Shown here in pieces: positions 21,701 to 31,773 of a stretch of 64,000 nt of DNA. Origin of the DNA: Coriaria nepalensis (taxonomy: Eukaryota > Streptophyta > Magnoliopsida > Cucurbitales > Coriariaceae). The notes under the pieces were generated by a model, which was given only the letters and a program-made list of their open reading frames with translations, did not search any database and was not told where the DNA came from. A program made the position numbers and the translations under genes. The stretch is taken from contig CP114481.1 in the NCBI GenBank assembly GCA_027186245.1, positions 55,870,569 through 55,934,568 on the forward strand. Direction: 5' to 3'. Numbering within the stretch: position 1 is the first letter of the stretch; each line of letters starts with the position of its first letter.

Positions 21701-24370
21701 GGGTGTCGGACAGTTTGAAGTCCGGGTTTTAGGGTCTGATCGGAAGTGACTTCAAACATCTTCTAGGGTGTCGGACAGTTTTAACCTAGGGTTTTAGAAC
21801 CTAGCTCTGATACCATAAAAACAGAGGGTAATGATATGGAAATAAGGTATTCAACTCATATATTTCATGTACAGGTTTATACATATTTATAGAATCCTCT
21901 AGGATACAAAATAGGAAAGTAATTTAGTTAGGAAAGTAATTTAGTTAGGAAAGTAATTTAGTTAGGAAAGTAATTTACCACTAATTTCTCTATCTATCTA
22001 AATATAGAAATACTCAAATATGGTAAATATTTATAGCCTAATTCCTAAGGTTATGGTAAGACTTTCAACAGAATCTACGATTAATTAATTGATCTATTTT
22101 TGGATATTGCTGCATCATTCTTAGAGGAAACTGGTACACTGGCGCAACAATCGGTGGAAAAATCTGCCCAACCAACTGTTGTATCACCAACTGATGCTCA
22201 AGTAGTAAATGATCCTCCAAGTCAGGCGACGGCCATGACAGTGAAACCAAAATTCCGGTAGTTCCAGCTCTTTTAGTCCTCATTAGAGTTATATCACTTG
22301 AACAATCTATCTCATACTGGCTCTTGAGAAGAAAGTGAAGTAATTGTGTGAAATCTTCGGATATCCAACTCTTTTTTATTCTTGTTTTGCTTCCAGTGCT
22401 TATGGCATATTGTTATTGAGGTTCTATAAGATGCATTAGGCAAGTGGTTAAAATTTGTTAATAAAATATTTTTGTAGGCATGAGTTCTACCAGAAGCCAG
22501 AGGAAGTGGTTGTGACAATATTTGCAAAGGGCGTACATGCAAACAATGTTTCTGTTGACTTTGGTGACCAAATTGTATGTTTTTGAATTTTCTAATAGAC
22601 TACTGCCTCTCTTGCTTTTTTCTCTTCTTGGTTTTAGAGTTGCAAGATGAACTAGACTATAGATTTTATTGGTTTCTTGCAGCTAAGTGTTCGTATAGAC
22701 ATTTCTGGTGAAGAAGGTTACCATCTTCAGCCTCGCTTATTTGGAAAGGTTTGTGAATTTTATTAATAAAAAACTAAAATTTTGGGTAATAGCTAAAAAC
22801 TAATACGTTTTGGGTAATAGCTAAAAACTAATAAAAAACTAAAAACTAATAAAAAACTAAAAACTAAAATTGTATTAATAATACGTTATCTCAGTCAAAA
22901 TAAAATGTCTTGTATCTTATCTTTAAATGGAGTCTTTAATGGTTCATTTCTGGTCTGATTGGAGCTCCATATTAGGTTCTACCATTTTGATATTCTAATT
23001 ACCAACTTTGTGATCTATTGTACCTATTTGAATGCAATATGAAATCTCCAAAATTGTCATCCTGTTCATGATAGCAAACAATTTCTTCATATGATAGTAT
23101 ATCAACCATTATCTATGACCTTTCTCTTCCTTGGCCTGTGAACGAGTGTGCATCACTTTGCTTTAGTTTCATAGCTGAGTTGGAGCATTTTTTTTCCGTT
23201 GCACTGTGTTGAGTTCATTTCTGTTGTATATATGTCTGCCCCCAGTTATTATTGGACAGCACGTTTATCTTTATTGTTTGGTTCTGCAAAAACAGATAAT
23301 ACCTGCCAAGTGCAGATTTGACGTTTTATCTACCAAAATTGAGATCCGCCTTGCAAAAGCTGAACAAGTACATTGGAAGTCTCTTGAATATAGCAGGGAA
23401 AGCACCATTCCACAAAGAGTTAATGCCTCCTCAGGTTGGTAAGCATGTTTGGAACATGCTATATTTTGATTGAGTAAAGATTAATTATCATTAGATTGTC
23501 ATACCGCGGGCAGTACATAGGATAAGTTTCCCTCATCTAGGCACTAGTACTATATATTCCATTAGTTTGTTCACCTGTTGTGCTCGCTTTTGATAAAAAG
23601 TTGAAAGTGAACTGTGTGGTTGTCTTTCCTAACATTTACCATTGAGGTATCAAGGCTATAAAAAACTTGAATCATTGCGCGATGGAAGTTTCAATGGAAC
23701 GCTTTCACACGATGATTTAGTGTGGTGTTTGCAGTCTACTATTTTTTTTATTAGCTTTTGGATTCTGGATTGACTTAGTGCTTGGGATAAAAGGGTTTTA
23801 TTTACTGAATGATAAAGCTTATACATCCATCTCTCTCTCTCGCTTTTTCTCTCCCTATTTTGATGAGCTTGATTTCCACACCGAAATTGGCAGCTATTGT
23901 ATCTAAGACACCTACTTACCCATCTTCAAAACCACGAGGAGTGGATTGGGATAAGCTTGAATGTGAAATGAAGAAACAGGTTCGGTTGTAAGACATTTAA
24001 CTAGCATAGAATTTTTCTTCCGAGATTACTGTTCTTACTCTTGGTTGTTCTTGCCTTAAGGAAAAGGAAGAAAAGCTAGATGGAGATGCAGCTTTGAACA
24101 AATTCTTCCGAGATATATATCAGGATGCTGATGAGGACATGAGAAGAGCAATGCAGAAATCTTTTGTAAGATCATCTTTAGTTGGATTCTAAATTCTGGA
24201 AAGATTCCGAATATGTTGTTTCATAATAGATTAGTGATCCTAAATTTGATTTTCATATACAGGTGGAATCAAATGGAACAGTCTTATCTACAAACTGGAA
24301 AGAGGTGGGCGAAAAGAAGGTAGAAGGAAGCCCTCCTGATGGTATGGAGGTGAAGAAATGGGAGTACTAA
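15743..24370 (+). CDS. SGT1: SGT1 co-chaperone (TPR-CS-SGS)
   Basis: Ten exons: 15743-15902, 16446-16515, 16897-17021, 22125-22257, 22478-22574, 22683-22748, 23296-23434, 23894-23979, 24061-24165 and 24263-24370. They join in frame to 362 residues, close to the two Arabidopsis SGT1 proteins. Domains in order: TPR (about 1-120, starting [13 protein letters not shown]), a variable linker, CS (about 160-255, with [20 protein letters not shown]), and SGS (with [15 protein letters not shown] and a C-terminal VKKWEY). SGT1 works with HSP90 and RAR1 to stabilise NLR immune receptors and also takes part in SCF ubiquitin-ligase functions; this is known for the family. Intron 3 carries a complete antisense Copia retrotransposon, which enlarges it to about 5.1 kb. 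Coding sequence is intact, so the gene can still be functional if the intron is removed. Confidence 0.93.
17149..17386 (-). repeat. Copia 3' LTR (left copy)
   Basis: 238 bp, reading TGTTGAAAG...CTGTTTTTA on the element strand. Compared with the right copy it has one fewer copy of the 17-bp unit ggaaagtaatttagtta, and it differs by A for G at two sites (aagatac versus aggatac, and gataag versus ggtaag). Confidence 0.92.
17387..17398 (-). other. Copia polypurine tract
   Basis: CTTGAGGGGGAG on the minus strand immediately before the 3' LTR. The pol stop codon TGA overlaps its start. Position and composition are those of a plus-strand priming tract. Confidence 0.7.
17394..20913 (-). pseudogene. 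Copia pol region (PR-IN-RT-RNaseH), interrupted
   Basis: Three segments. 20913-20644 holds the protease with [14 protein letters not shown] (DSGA active site) and ends in a frameshift. 20435-19944 holds the pre-integrase HH-CC zone ([20 protein letters not shown]) and the start of integrase, ending at a TAA. 19943-17394 continues integrase ([13 protein letters not shown] with the catalytic Glu present), then reverse transcriptase with [12 protein letters not shown] and RNase H with [10 protein letters not shown] and the ADILTKG end. The last 791 residues form one uninterrupted frame. The domain order places it in Copia (RE1/RE2-like). The breaks mean no full polyprotein can be made from this copy. 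Confidence 0.88.
21016..21759 (-). CDS. Copia gag, stop before the zinc knuckle
   Basis: A 247-residue frame with the plant Copia gag domain (UBN2/Retrotran_gag type): [38 protein letters not shown] and [16 protein letters not shown]. It ends at an in-frame TAA (21016-21018). Just downstream in the same frame lies the knuckle [14 protein letters not shown] (CX2CX4HX4C, about 20919-20969), so the stop cuts gag-pol. Either this copy needs readthrough or it is defective; the second is more likely given further lesions. Confidence 0.85.
   Translation of the reverse strand: MFEVTSDQTLKPGLQTVRHPSENSPIQITTIRLNGDNFLRWSQSVRMYIRGRGKIGYITGETEEPDLNDPTYATWDAENSMVMTWLVNSMTEEIGANYLCYPTTKELWDNVSLMYSDLGNQSQVYELTLRLGEIRQGEDYVTKYFNTLKRFWQDLDLFNDYEWKSPEDYNQHKKMVDTGRIFKFLAGLNVEFDEVRGRIIGRNPMPSIGKAFAEVRREESRRHVMLGKKATNLTKSMEGSALAIPEA
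21804..21815 (-). other. Copia primer-binding site
   Basis: TGGTATCAGAGC on the minus strand directly inside the 5' LTR, the standard sequence complementary to the plant initiator tRNA-Met 3' end. Confidence 0.8.
21816..22070 (-). repeat. Copia 5' LTR (right copy)
   Basis: 255 bp; it carries one extra copy of the 17-bp unit ggaaagtaatttagtta compared with the left LTR. The inner edge is followed on the element strand by TGGTATCAGAGC, the usual plant initiator tRNA-Met primer site. Confidence 0.92.
22780..22872. repeat. AT-rich tandem repeats in SGT1 intron 6
   Basis: The unit ttttgggtaatagctaaaaa is present twice in tandem, followed by several copies of actaataaaaaactaaaa. Local slippage-type repeats within the intron; no function suggested. 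Confidence 0.65.
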
Positions 24371-24659
24371 TCACGAGAACATATTGTGCAATTTTTAGAT
24401 TTGTGGATATTAATATTTATCTAGCCAAATCTAGCCAATCTCTGCTTGAAATCCTTTTTTTTTTTTTTTTTTTTTTAAGTTTCATGTTCTGCCTTATTGT
24501 TCTTTTTCTGTTTCTCTGTGTCACCGGATCATCGGCAAGATTGTCATTCTTTCGTGTTCTCTTGGCCTGATTCATATATTCATACTCCCCTACCTCCAAA
24601 CCAAGCAAACAATAATCAGTGTGCGATCAGTTAGTAATCAAATGTTTTGATTTCAGTGT
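24371..24659. other. SGT1 3' flank
   Basis: 3' untranslated and flanking DNA of SGT1, with a poly-T run of about 23 near 24452-24476. No gene seen. Confidence 0.5.
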
Positions 24660-25110
24660 GCGATCATTAACTGCCAAAGCCACCTTTATTTCCTCCACCA
24701 AAATGACTGTTTCATTCTCTACTCTTCATGCAAGGGCCATGCAGCCATTGGCACGCCAGCACAAACAGCTTCAAGTTCCACCCGCAGTGATTCACAACCC
24801 CACCAACCGAGTGGTGACTCAGTACAGCCACCTGTGGAGCCCACGCTTTGACCACCATTTCCCTATGTGTTTTCCTCTCCAGAAACCCTTCAGGTAATAA
24901 TTCATCCAAGTTTGGTGGCCCAGGCGGGGCCACAATCATCCTACTGCTCGTCATTTTTCTCTCGGTGGCATGGTGATCTTACCACCCACAAATATCTATG
25001 GCCACTCCTCTCTAATAACCTGATTGTCATCTCCTTCAACTGCTTTTCTGAAAACAAGCCCATGCTTCCGAAACACAAAAACACCACTCTTGCTTGGCTG
25101 TGAATTCAAC
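24660..25110 (-). pseudogene. UGT88-like glycosyltransferase fragment with PSPG box
   Basis: Read on the minus strand, this stretch contains the C-terminal half of a UDP-glycosyltransferase: [18 protein letters not shown] and RYLWVVRSP in one frame, then [13 protein letters not shown], and the PSPG box [23 protein letters not shown] in another. [17 protein letters not shown] follows only after a further frameshift, where the usual residues after HCGWN are missing. The N-terminal half is absent. It resembles the UGT88 family. The frames and a TAG in the middle make it a pseudogene. Its overlap in content with the plus-strand fragment at 30916-31412 shows that two different copies existed here. 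Confidence 0.8.
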
Positions 25111-26758
25111 CGGCTGCACTCTTCTCATGATCATCTCTCTTTTGGCCAGTTATATTGCTGGTTGATATTGTTGGGGTTGCCACAGGATGGCCTTGGCGTC
25201 GGCCAATGACATTCACCCCTAAGTGCATGTAGAAACAGGTAGCTGACCCATTGAGGAGTGTCATCCTCAGGGTAGCCCGAAGTAAAGGTTGAAGAGCCCA
25301 AGGATGGTCCGCTAGGCATTCGGCACCAGCTGACCCAAGGAAAGCATCCAGGCAAATAAAAGTTCGTGGAGGAAGGGGTGGAGGGGAGCCCTAACACTGA
25401 TCTTAAACATCATCTTAACGCTGCTCATTAGCGTCAGGAACCCTTAGACCAACAATCGTTAGCAAGTCATAGTCTATCAAAACATCCCCAACTTCAACTT
25501 GCATAATCACGGATTGAAGTGTCTCATAATGGTCGGCATTTGCGACCATTTGCGACATAGCGGCCCGTGACGGCAACTAACCACCAACATGTACCAAATT
25601 AGTCTATAAATAGCACTGTAGGGATGAGCACGGTGTGGTTTCAAGCCCGCACCACACCGCACCGATAAATTTTGGTGTGGTGGTAGGGTAGTGCGGAGTA
25701 TGATTTTCAAATTTTTTTTTCTTTCCCGTTACTTGCATTTTAACTTCTTTTCCCATTTTCAAATATTCTACAATCATTTTTGTATTCCTATAAAAAGAGT
25801 TACACATATTACTTTTTTCATACTACATTATTATTGTTATTATTATCTTTTCTACCATATTTTTCTTCTAAATAGTATTATTTCATATATCTACTCATCT
25901 CTTGAAGGCGGACTTAAGATGTATACCTCTTAAGTTTTCCAAATAATTTTTCATATGCATTAAAGTATTTTCAATTATTTAAACATTTCAACTATTATGT
26001 AAAAAGAATGATTAAAATATAATCATAAATGTAAGAAACTAAGAACAATCTAAATAAAATTATCAAATTGTATCATCAAAGTTTATAATCAAATAGCCAA
26101 GAATATTACAAATTATCAAATCATATCATCAAAATATATAAATTTCATATATTTTTATAAAAAATTCATATTATAGAGCCCTGCACATCGCACCGTACTG
26201 CATAATTTTTTGAGGGAGAAAATCAACTGTTTGATGCCGTTTGATTGGATTACAAACGACCTGGTTACCCTTAAATAGTATGACCATGTAGAAGAGTTTT
26301 CACTTCATGTTCTATCATTTTTCCTACCGCCAGAAATGGAATCATTCGGCCAAATCTCTACAAACCCAGAAAGCAGAACGTTTAGTACCTCTAACTTCTA
26401 ATAAGCAAGAACATCATATAAAGTTGAAAACAATTATTGACGGTTAGTAACTAACAAAAGTAATGATCATTTCTACAATTAAGTAATCTTTTAAACGAAG
26501 GGTAGGGAATGTGCTACATCTAAACACTTTTATGCCCTAAGAAAAGTTAAAAGAGTACGCTCCAATTTGTGAAGGCGAATGCAGATACGCTTGAACTACT
26601 CGTAAAAATCTTTACATAGGTTTATAAATTATCAAAATGTAAAACCAACTTTCAAAGTTGAACCAACGAAGACAAAGAAACCCTATTTAACCAACAACGT
26701 AAGTAGACATGCAAGTGTGTAATAAATAGTAGCTCTTGAATTTGTTTCTTCTTTAGAA
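25111..26758. other. intergenic, degenerate repeat-like DNA
   Basis: No supported gene. A frame of 88 codons on the minus strand (25131-25397) has no relative I recognise and is probably chance or a decayed element. Near 25620-25690 the sequence gatgagcacggtgtgg and its near complement form a palindromic GC-rich patch, seen again in altered form near 26180-26205. This may be a worn DNA transposon end, but no clean termini were found. Confidence 0.4.
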
Positions 26759-27080
26759 ATGGAGAATGTGTTAGTCCTATACCCATCTCCAGGTACAGGA
26801 CACAGGGCACCTAATCTCAATGGTAGAGCTTGGAAAACTCATCCTCATCTTCCCCCCACCGAATACCGTGGGTGCCGCGGGTGCTACCTCCGCCATAACC
26901 CAATACATCTCCGACTACACTGCCTCCCACCCCACAAAGCCTATCACCTTCCACTACCTCCCGCCTATATAACCTCCATTCCTAAATATCTAACCCCACA
27001 AGGCCTCTTCTTCCACCTCCCACTCCTCAACAGCTCAAGTGTCCATAGTGCCCTCGAATCAATCTCTCAAACCTGTTGTA
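26759..27080 (+). pseudogene. UGT88-like fragment, N-terminal part
   Basis: MENVLVLYPSPGTGH is the expected start of a UGT88-type glycosyltransferase. The frame is then lost, and the adjacent frame continues with LISMVELGKLIL and QYISDYTASHPTKPITFHYL before a stop. Similarity fades near 27080 in AT-rich DNA. With the fragment at 30916 it probably forms one gene split by about 3.8 kb of inserted sequence, including the solo LTR. Confidence 0.8.
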
Positions 27081-27741
27081 GGTCTATAGTAAACAATAAC
27101 TTAATTAATTTATAAATACTAAGCAGAAAATAGAAACATAATATAGTAAACTGAAATACAGTAAACAGTAATATAATAATATAGTAATGCTGAAAAATAG
27201 AATATTACGTATTGAATTTGTAAAACTAAGTGTCCACAGAAGCTATAAAACCAAAATTTTAATATAGTATATGTAAATAATTTACGTACTAAATCTATAA
27301 CGAAAAAATAGAATATTAAACAGATATTAAACTGAATAAATAATGAAACATAATATTGAAATTAGAGAGGTAAAAAACTGATATTCAAATCGAGACTTCT
27401 AATGCAACAGTTTTCTTAAAATAAATTTACTCCATCACATTGGTTTCGTTTTCTTAGTGTGTTTCCAAATGGAGAAAGATAATTAATTTATAAGCTCATG
27501 AGGAGAGATGAGATTAATGAAAATTTAATACATACTTAAATTTTATGAGCCAATTTATAGACTCAAAAAGTGGGCCAAAGTGAACCGGGTCATTTTTTGG
27601 CCAACATCCGCCGGGTGCAGGCAAACATAAGACAAGTTCAATCCGATCCGAATTTGCACCCCTGCAGGCGTGCGCAAGATAGAGCATTCTAACTTATATT
27701 TTACTACCCATTAAGAAATGTGAAATTCTATATAATCACTC
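27081..27741. other. AT-rich insert DNA left of the solo LTR
   Basis: No gene seen. The part 27590-27665 is GC-richer, and on the minus strand it reads CAGGGGTGCAAATTCGGATC, the style of a hAT-type transposon end, but no partner end or target duplication was found. Confidence 0.4.
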
Positions 27742-29834
27742 TGTGAGAACCCAGTCAAAAAAAAAAAAAAGTTGAAAAGTCAAATGGGCAAAAAAAATAA
27801 TTATAGTGAAAGAAGGGGGTCAAACTATAAATTTTTGAAAATGAAACCTTTTTAGCTCCCTTACTGCTGCGACAAACAGAGAAGGAAAAACAAAGAAAAA
27901 CAAAAGAAATTTCATTCTCTCTCTCTCTCCCTATGCAAATTCAACCTATGTGGCTAAGATTTTCGAATCATGGGAGCTTCTTCAAATTCTACTCGTGGTT
28001 AGCTTGGTTCCCTCCTTAATTTCGAAAAAAATCGGATCATTCCTCCTCTATTTGCCGAATCTGAAGTAAGAACCCTAAATCTCCAAAAGTTTCAATTTCT
28101 CTTTTTGGCTTAGATGTTAGAAATTGTAGTATGATGATAGGTTGATATTGATAGAATAAGGACGAATTTGAGTTGGTGGAATCAAATTGAGATAATTTGG
28201 AATTTTTCAAAAATTAGGGTTTGTGAAGAGATTATTAGGATATGGGTTAAATGGTAACAATTATGGTAGAATGAGAAATGAAGAAGGAGATGTTTTTGTA
28301 TATGGGTTGCTAGTAAATGAAAACAATCATAGTAAAGTTGAAGTAATGTTAGATTAGTAGAATATTAGTTCATAAAACAAAAATCGAATTGGGACAATTA
28401 GGGCTTATGGTGGATTGATTAAGTTAAGTTAGCTTTAATACCGGCTAACTAGTATTGTGACAAGAAGGGGGCAGATCTAAATTTCTTATTTAGTCCTATA
28501 GTTATTTACAATAGTAGTTATAATTATAAATTCATTGTTTTTCGGAAATAGGTTCATCGAGAGACCCTCCGCCGGAGTCCAGTTGAATCGATATCTTTTA
28601 TAATTTTAACGTATCCCACTGTGAGTAAATGTTATATGGTTACATAAAGTATTTTAAATCCTTCATGCTTGATAAATTATTTCATGGGAATTAATTGATT
28701 GGATATGATAGTTTATGATTTGTTTGTTGGATATAAGTGATTGAAATTAATGATTCGTCATATTAGTGGTTTTATGAAAGACTTGGTTTTCAATGGTTAT
28801 TTGAATAAGAAAAGAAGGGGGCATACATTAGTCGGGACAAGCGTATAGGAAATTAAGTCCATATTGAAATTAAAAGTATATTAACGTTTCATGATATGTA
28901 TATGAATTCTTTGTGAAGACATGGTTGTCTTAAGTATTGTGATCATGAAGGAATTATAGGACTAATGGGTGCGATTCTACATATGGATTTGATTGCGATA
29001 CGATTGCATATTGTCTGATTGATTGTCAAGTCGTCAGGATAGCTGTAGCTATCATCACTGATGATAGCCTTGGTGCACCTTGATCTGTTATATATATATG
29101 ACGTGTGCGGAGTCACACATGTATACTAATATTATAGCCGTATATGGCAGGATAATATATAACTGACGACTTGCGTGTGTTGATGTGAACCATTGTGTGG
29201 TTACATTGTGATGTTTTAATTGTGTTAGGTTGTCGAATTATGATATCACACAGTTGATATGTTTGACATAGGTGTTGGAAAATGATAAGGGTATAACGAT
29301 TGATTTAGCTATGTGAGTTTCTTTAGTGTGAAGTTAGTATATTAAATTTGAACTTTGCTAATGATTTATTTTCTAATTGTGCATGTTTACAGAAGTCTTG
29401 TCCTGAAAATGTAACTATGTAATATTTATTCACTGAGTCTTAGCTCACCCTCTCTTTTTGTTAAATTTTTCCTTCTCCAGATAGTGGATTGTTCTTAGTT
29501 GGGCATCCAGGATACTCTGACAGGAGTTGACAGTTCCTTTGTCGATTACTCCTTCCAGGTTGTTAGGAGTTTTCTTTTGATTCTTTTGTAGTTCACTTTT
29601 GAAATGTAAATAGGGTTCATGTGGACTAGTAGGTCGCTCCGTCGAACATACCCAACATGTATAGGGATCTTAGTAATTAATGAAATGAGTTTTCATATTA
29701 TACAATGATCTTAGTAATATACATATGTATAAATATATATTGCTAAGTTTACAGGGTTACACTCAGAGGCTTACGTGGCCAGGAGAGTTATAAAAAGGGC
29801 CACGTGCCGGTCACGAAAGGTTTGGGTCGTGACA
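27742..29834. mobile_element. solo LTR, about 2.1 kb
   Basis: A 2093-bp block starting TGTGAGAACCCAG and ending GGGTCGTGACA, thus with TG...CA ends. It is flanked by the perfect 5-bp target duplication cactc (27737-27741 and 29835-29839). No gag or pol sequence, primer site or second LTR lies inside or beside it, which is the mark of a solo LTR left by recombination between two LTRs. The length suggests a Ty3/gypsy or other long-LTR lineage, but this cannot be settled without internal sequence. The orientation is not known; TG...CA is symmetric. It sits within the gap that splits the UGT88-like pseudogene. Confidence 0.85.
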
Positions 29835-29839
29835 CACTC

Positions 29840-30915
29840 TCCCACTTATTCCCTTTTCCAATGTGGGACAACTTTTCTCTTTCATTTTTTCCACTTCAAA
29901 TCATTCAAATGGTTTCACTTTGAGATTTAATTTCTCATCATCCATTTTGAGCATACCATATACCAATTCGAAACTCACGGAGGATAACCAAAATCAACTT
30001 TGATATTTTGTTTACATAAAGTGGGCCTCACTAAAAATCGAGCATAAATATAGCATGTTGAAATGCTAATTTTCCAACACCTCTAATGTTAAAGCCTTCA
30101 TCATGGACATGTTTTGTGACACCTCGTTTGATGTCACGTCAAGCCTTGGAATCCCCATTTACTATTTCTTCACCTCAGGTGCTTAGGGCATGTTTGGTTT
30201 TTTAGAAAAGGTTGCATTAGTATGGATGAATGATGATGAATGATAAGTTTAAACAATCAGTTGGAATGATTGTATTCTCATTTCATTGTTTGGTTGTATC
30301 AGAAAATGATCCATTTGATTCCTTATTTTCAACCATTCTACCGTTTGGTAAGTGAAATTCATTTTGAAGAATAATTTTTTATTACAATTTTACCCTCAAT
30401 TTTGATGTTATTTTACCATTTTAACCTCATTAACTTTTCAATTGCTTTTTCTTTCCTTCACCAATTTTCTTCTCTCCTTTACCAATTTTCAAACCTAAAC
30501 CCTATTGTTTCACTCCTTCATCCAGACGAGGGAAGCTTGTGCCATAAGCGATCTCTTTTACTAATTTTCAAACTTAACACATTACTTCTCTCTTTCATCT
30601 AGATATAAGGAAACTTTGATCTCCTTTACCAATTTTCAGAAAGACGAATCTCATCAGTCATAAACAATGGTAAGTTTTCACGAAATTTCATCTTCTTCAT
30701 TCATCATATAATATTAAGCTACGATTTCATAGCTTCTTAATCTTCTTTCATTTTGATTTCTCCATTTTTGTATGATAGACCTATTTTTTTTATTTTGTGT
30801 ATGTGGTAGATTATTTTGTTTTGTATCAAATATTTTTTTTTTCCAAGTCTATACCTGATTTCATCTGGAAATTTGTATAGATAGAAATTCAAAGAATGTC
30901 CCGATTTGGTTATTA
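29840..30915. other. insert DNA right of the solo LTR
   Basis: AT-rich with no supported gene. Near 30187 the sequence gggcatgtttggtt resembles the end of common plant MITEs, but I found no matching opposite end. Confidence 0.4.
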
Positions 30916-31412
30916 ATATCCCGAGGTTGCCTAAGCTTCAAGCTTTCAGATATGCCCGCTACTGTTTCTGATCCAACTAGCAGCTTATACCATAAGTTCC
31001 TACTCACCTCAATCCATATGGCCAACTAAAACGGGGTTTTGGTGAACACGTTTGAATCTCTTGAAAAAAAAAAAATTGTTAGAGAAATCTCTAATGGGCC
31101 GCGATGCCCACCAGTATTCTGCATCGGCCCACTGATTTCAACCAACCATATAGGTACTGCTTATGATGATGTTCACGATGAAGAGCATGAGTGTTTGAGT
31201 TGGCTTGACTCGCAGCCGAGTCGAAACGTTGTGTTCTTGTGTTTTGGAAGCTTGGGGTTATTTTCAGCCGAGCAGTTGAATGAAATAGCGATCGGTTGGA
31301 GAAAAGCGGGCGTAGATTCTTATGGGTGGTTCGATCTCCACCGTCGAATCAAAAGACCGGCCAGAGGGTCGCAAGTAGTGATTTGGATGAGATTTTACCA
31401 GAGGGTTTTGTT
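30916..31412 (+). pseudogene. UGT88-like fragment, central part
   Basis: Segments SDMPATVSDPTSSLYHKF, then an in-frame TAA after SIHMAN, then NGVLVNTFESLEKKK, CPPVFCIGPLIS, ECLSWLDSQPSRNVVFLCFG and [14 protein letters not shown], followed by a frameshift and [11 protein letters not shown]. These are consecutive parts of a UGT88-type glycosyltransferase from the domain linker to just before the PSPG box, which is missing. It probably belongs with the N-terminal piece at 26759-27080. Stops, frameshift and truncation make it a pseudogene. Confidence 0.82.
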
Positions 31413-31773
31413 AGGATTCATGGTAATTATCAATACATTGTGTAACCGTGATTAAAGGTACAATTAAAGTGGGGTCGTTAGAGAATATTACCGTCTCTCA
31501 TCTAATGAAATTGATATTTACTTATTACAATTCGATTCATGCATGCATGCACACTTACCGTGAAGGTTAATAACTAGGATCCTTAAACCAATGACTGGCT
31601 TAACGCAGCGTTGGGTAAAAGTTAGTTACATATAACGTCTTTCAATTTTCAGTTACGCTCTGTTCGCAGTTCGCTCCCCTTCATTATAACTCGCATTCCT
31701 ACTTCATTTCCCTCTTCTTCTCTCTCAACCCGGTCCATTTCTTTCTCTCTCTCGGCATCAGTTGTTACATTTA
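31413..31773. other. promoter side of the reticulon gene
   Basis: No coding signal. C/T-rich toward 31680-31770, likely the 5' leader of the reticulon-like gene. Confidence 0.45.

Larger units (their letters stand above)
17149..22070 (-). mobile_element. Copia LTR retrotransposon inserted in SGT1 intron 3
   Basis: A 4922-bp element on the minus strand flanked by the 5-bp target duplication gaatc (17144-17148 and 22071-22075). It has terminal repeats (17149-17386 and 21816-22070), a tRNA-Met-type primer site (21804-21815), a polypurine tract beside the left LTR, a gag region, and pol in the Copia order protease, integrase, reverse transcriptase, RNase H. Coding lesions: a TAA between gag and the zinc knuckle (21016-21018), a frameshift near 20646 after the protease, and a TAA (19944-19946) inside integrase. 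The LTRs differ by two substitutions and one extra 17-bp repeat unit, so the insertion is recent, yet the element is not autonomous as read. It lies 122 bp after the intron donor and leaves only 54 bp, including the target duplication, before the acceptor. Confidence 0.95.

Noticed and set aside
25131..25397. An 88-codon open frame on the minus strand beside the UGT fragment
   Set aside because: No family recognised, no splice or start context, and surrounding frames are broken. Likely chance or a worn element.
25618..27665. Possible hAT-type transposon carrying the UGT N-terminal piece (gatgagcacggtgtgg at one side, gcacccctg at the other)
   Set aside because: The two ends are not good inverted repeats and the flanking 8 bp do not match, so no intact element can be claimed.
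30187..30915. MITE-like start gggcatgtttggtt
   Set aside because: No matching opposite terminus or target duplication found by eye.
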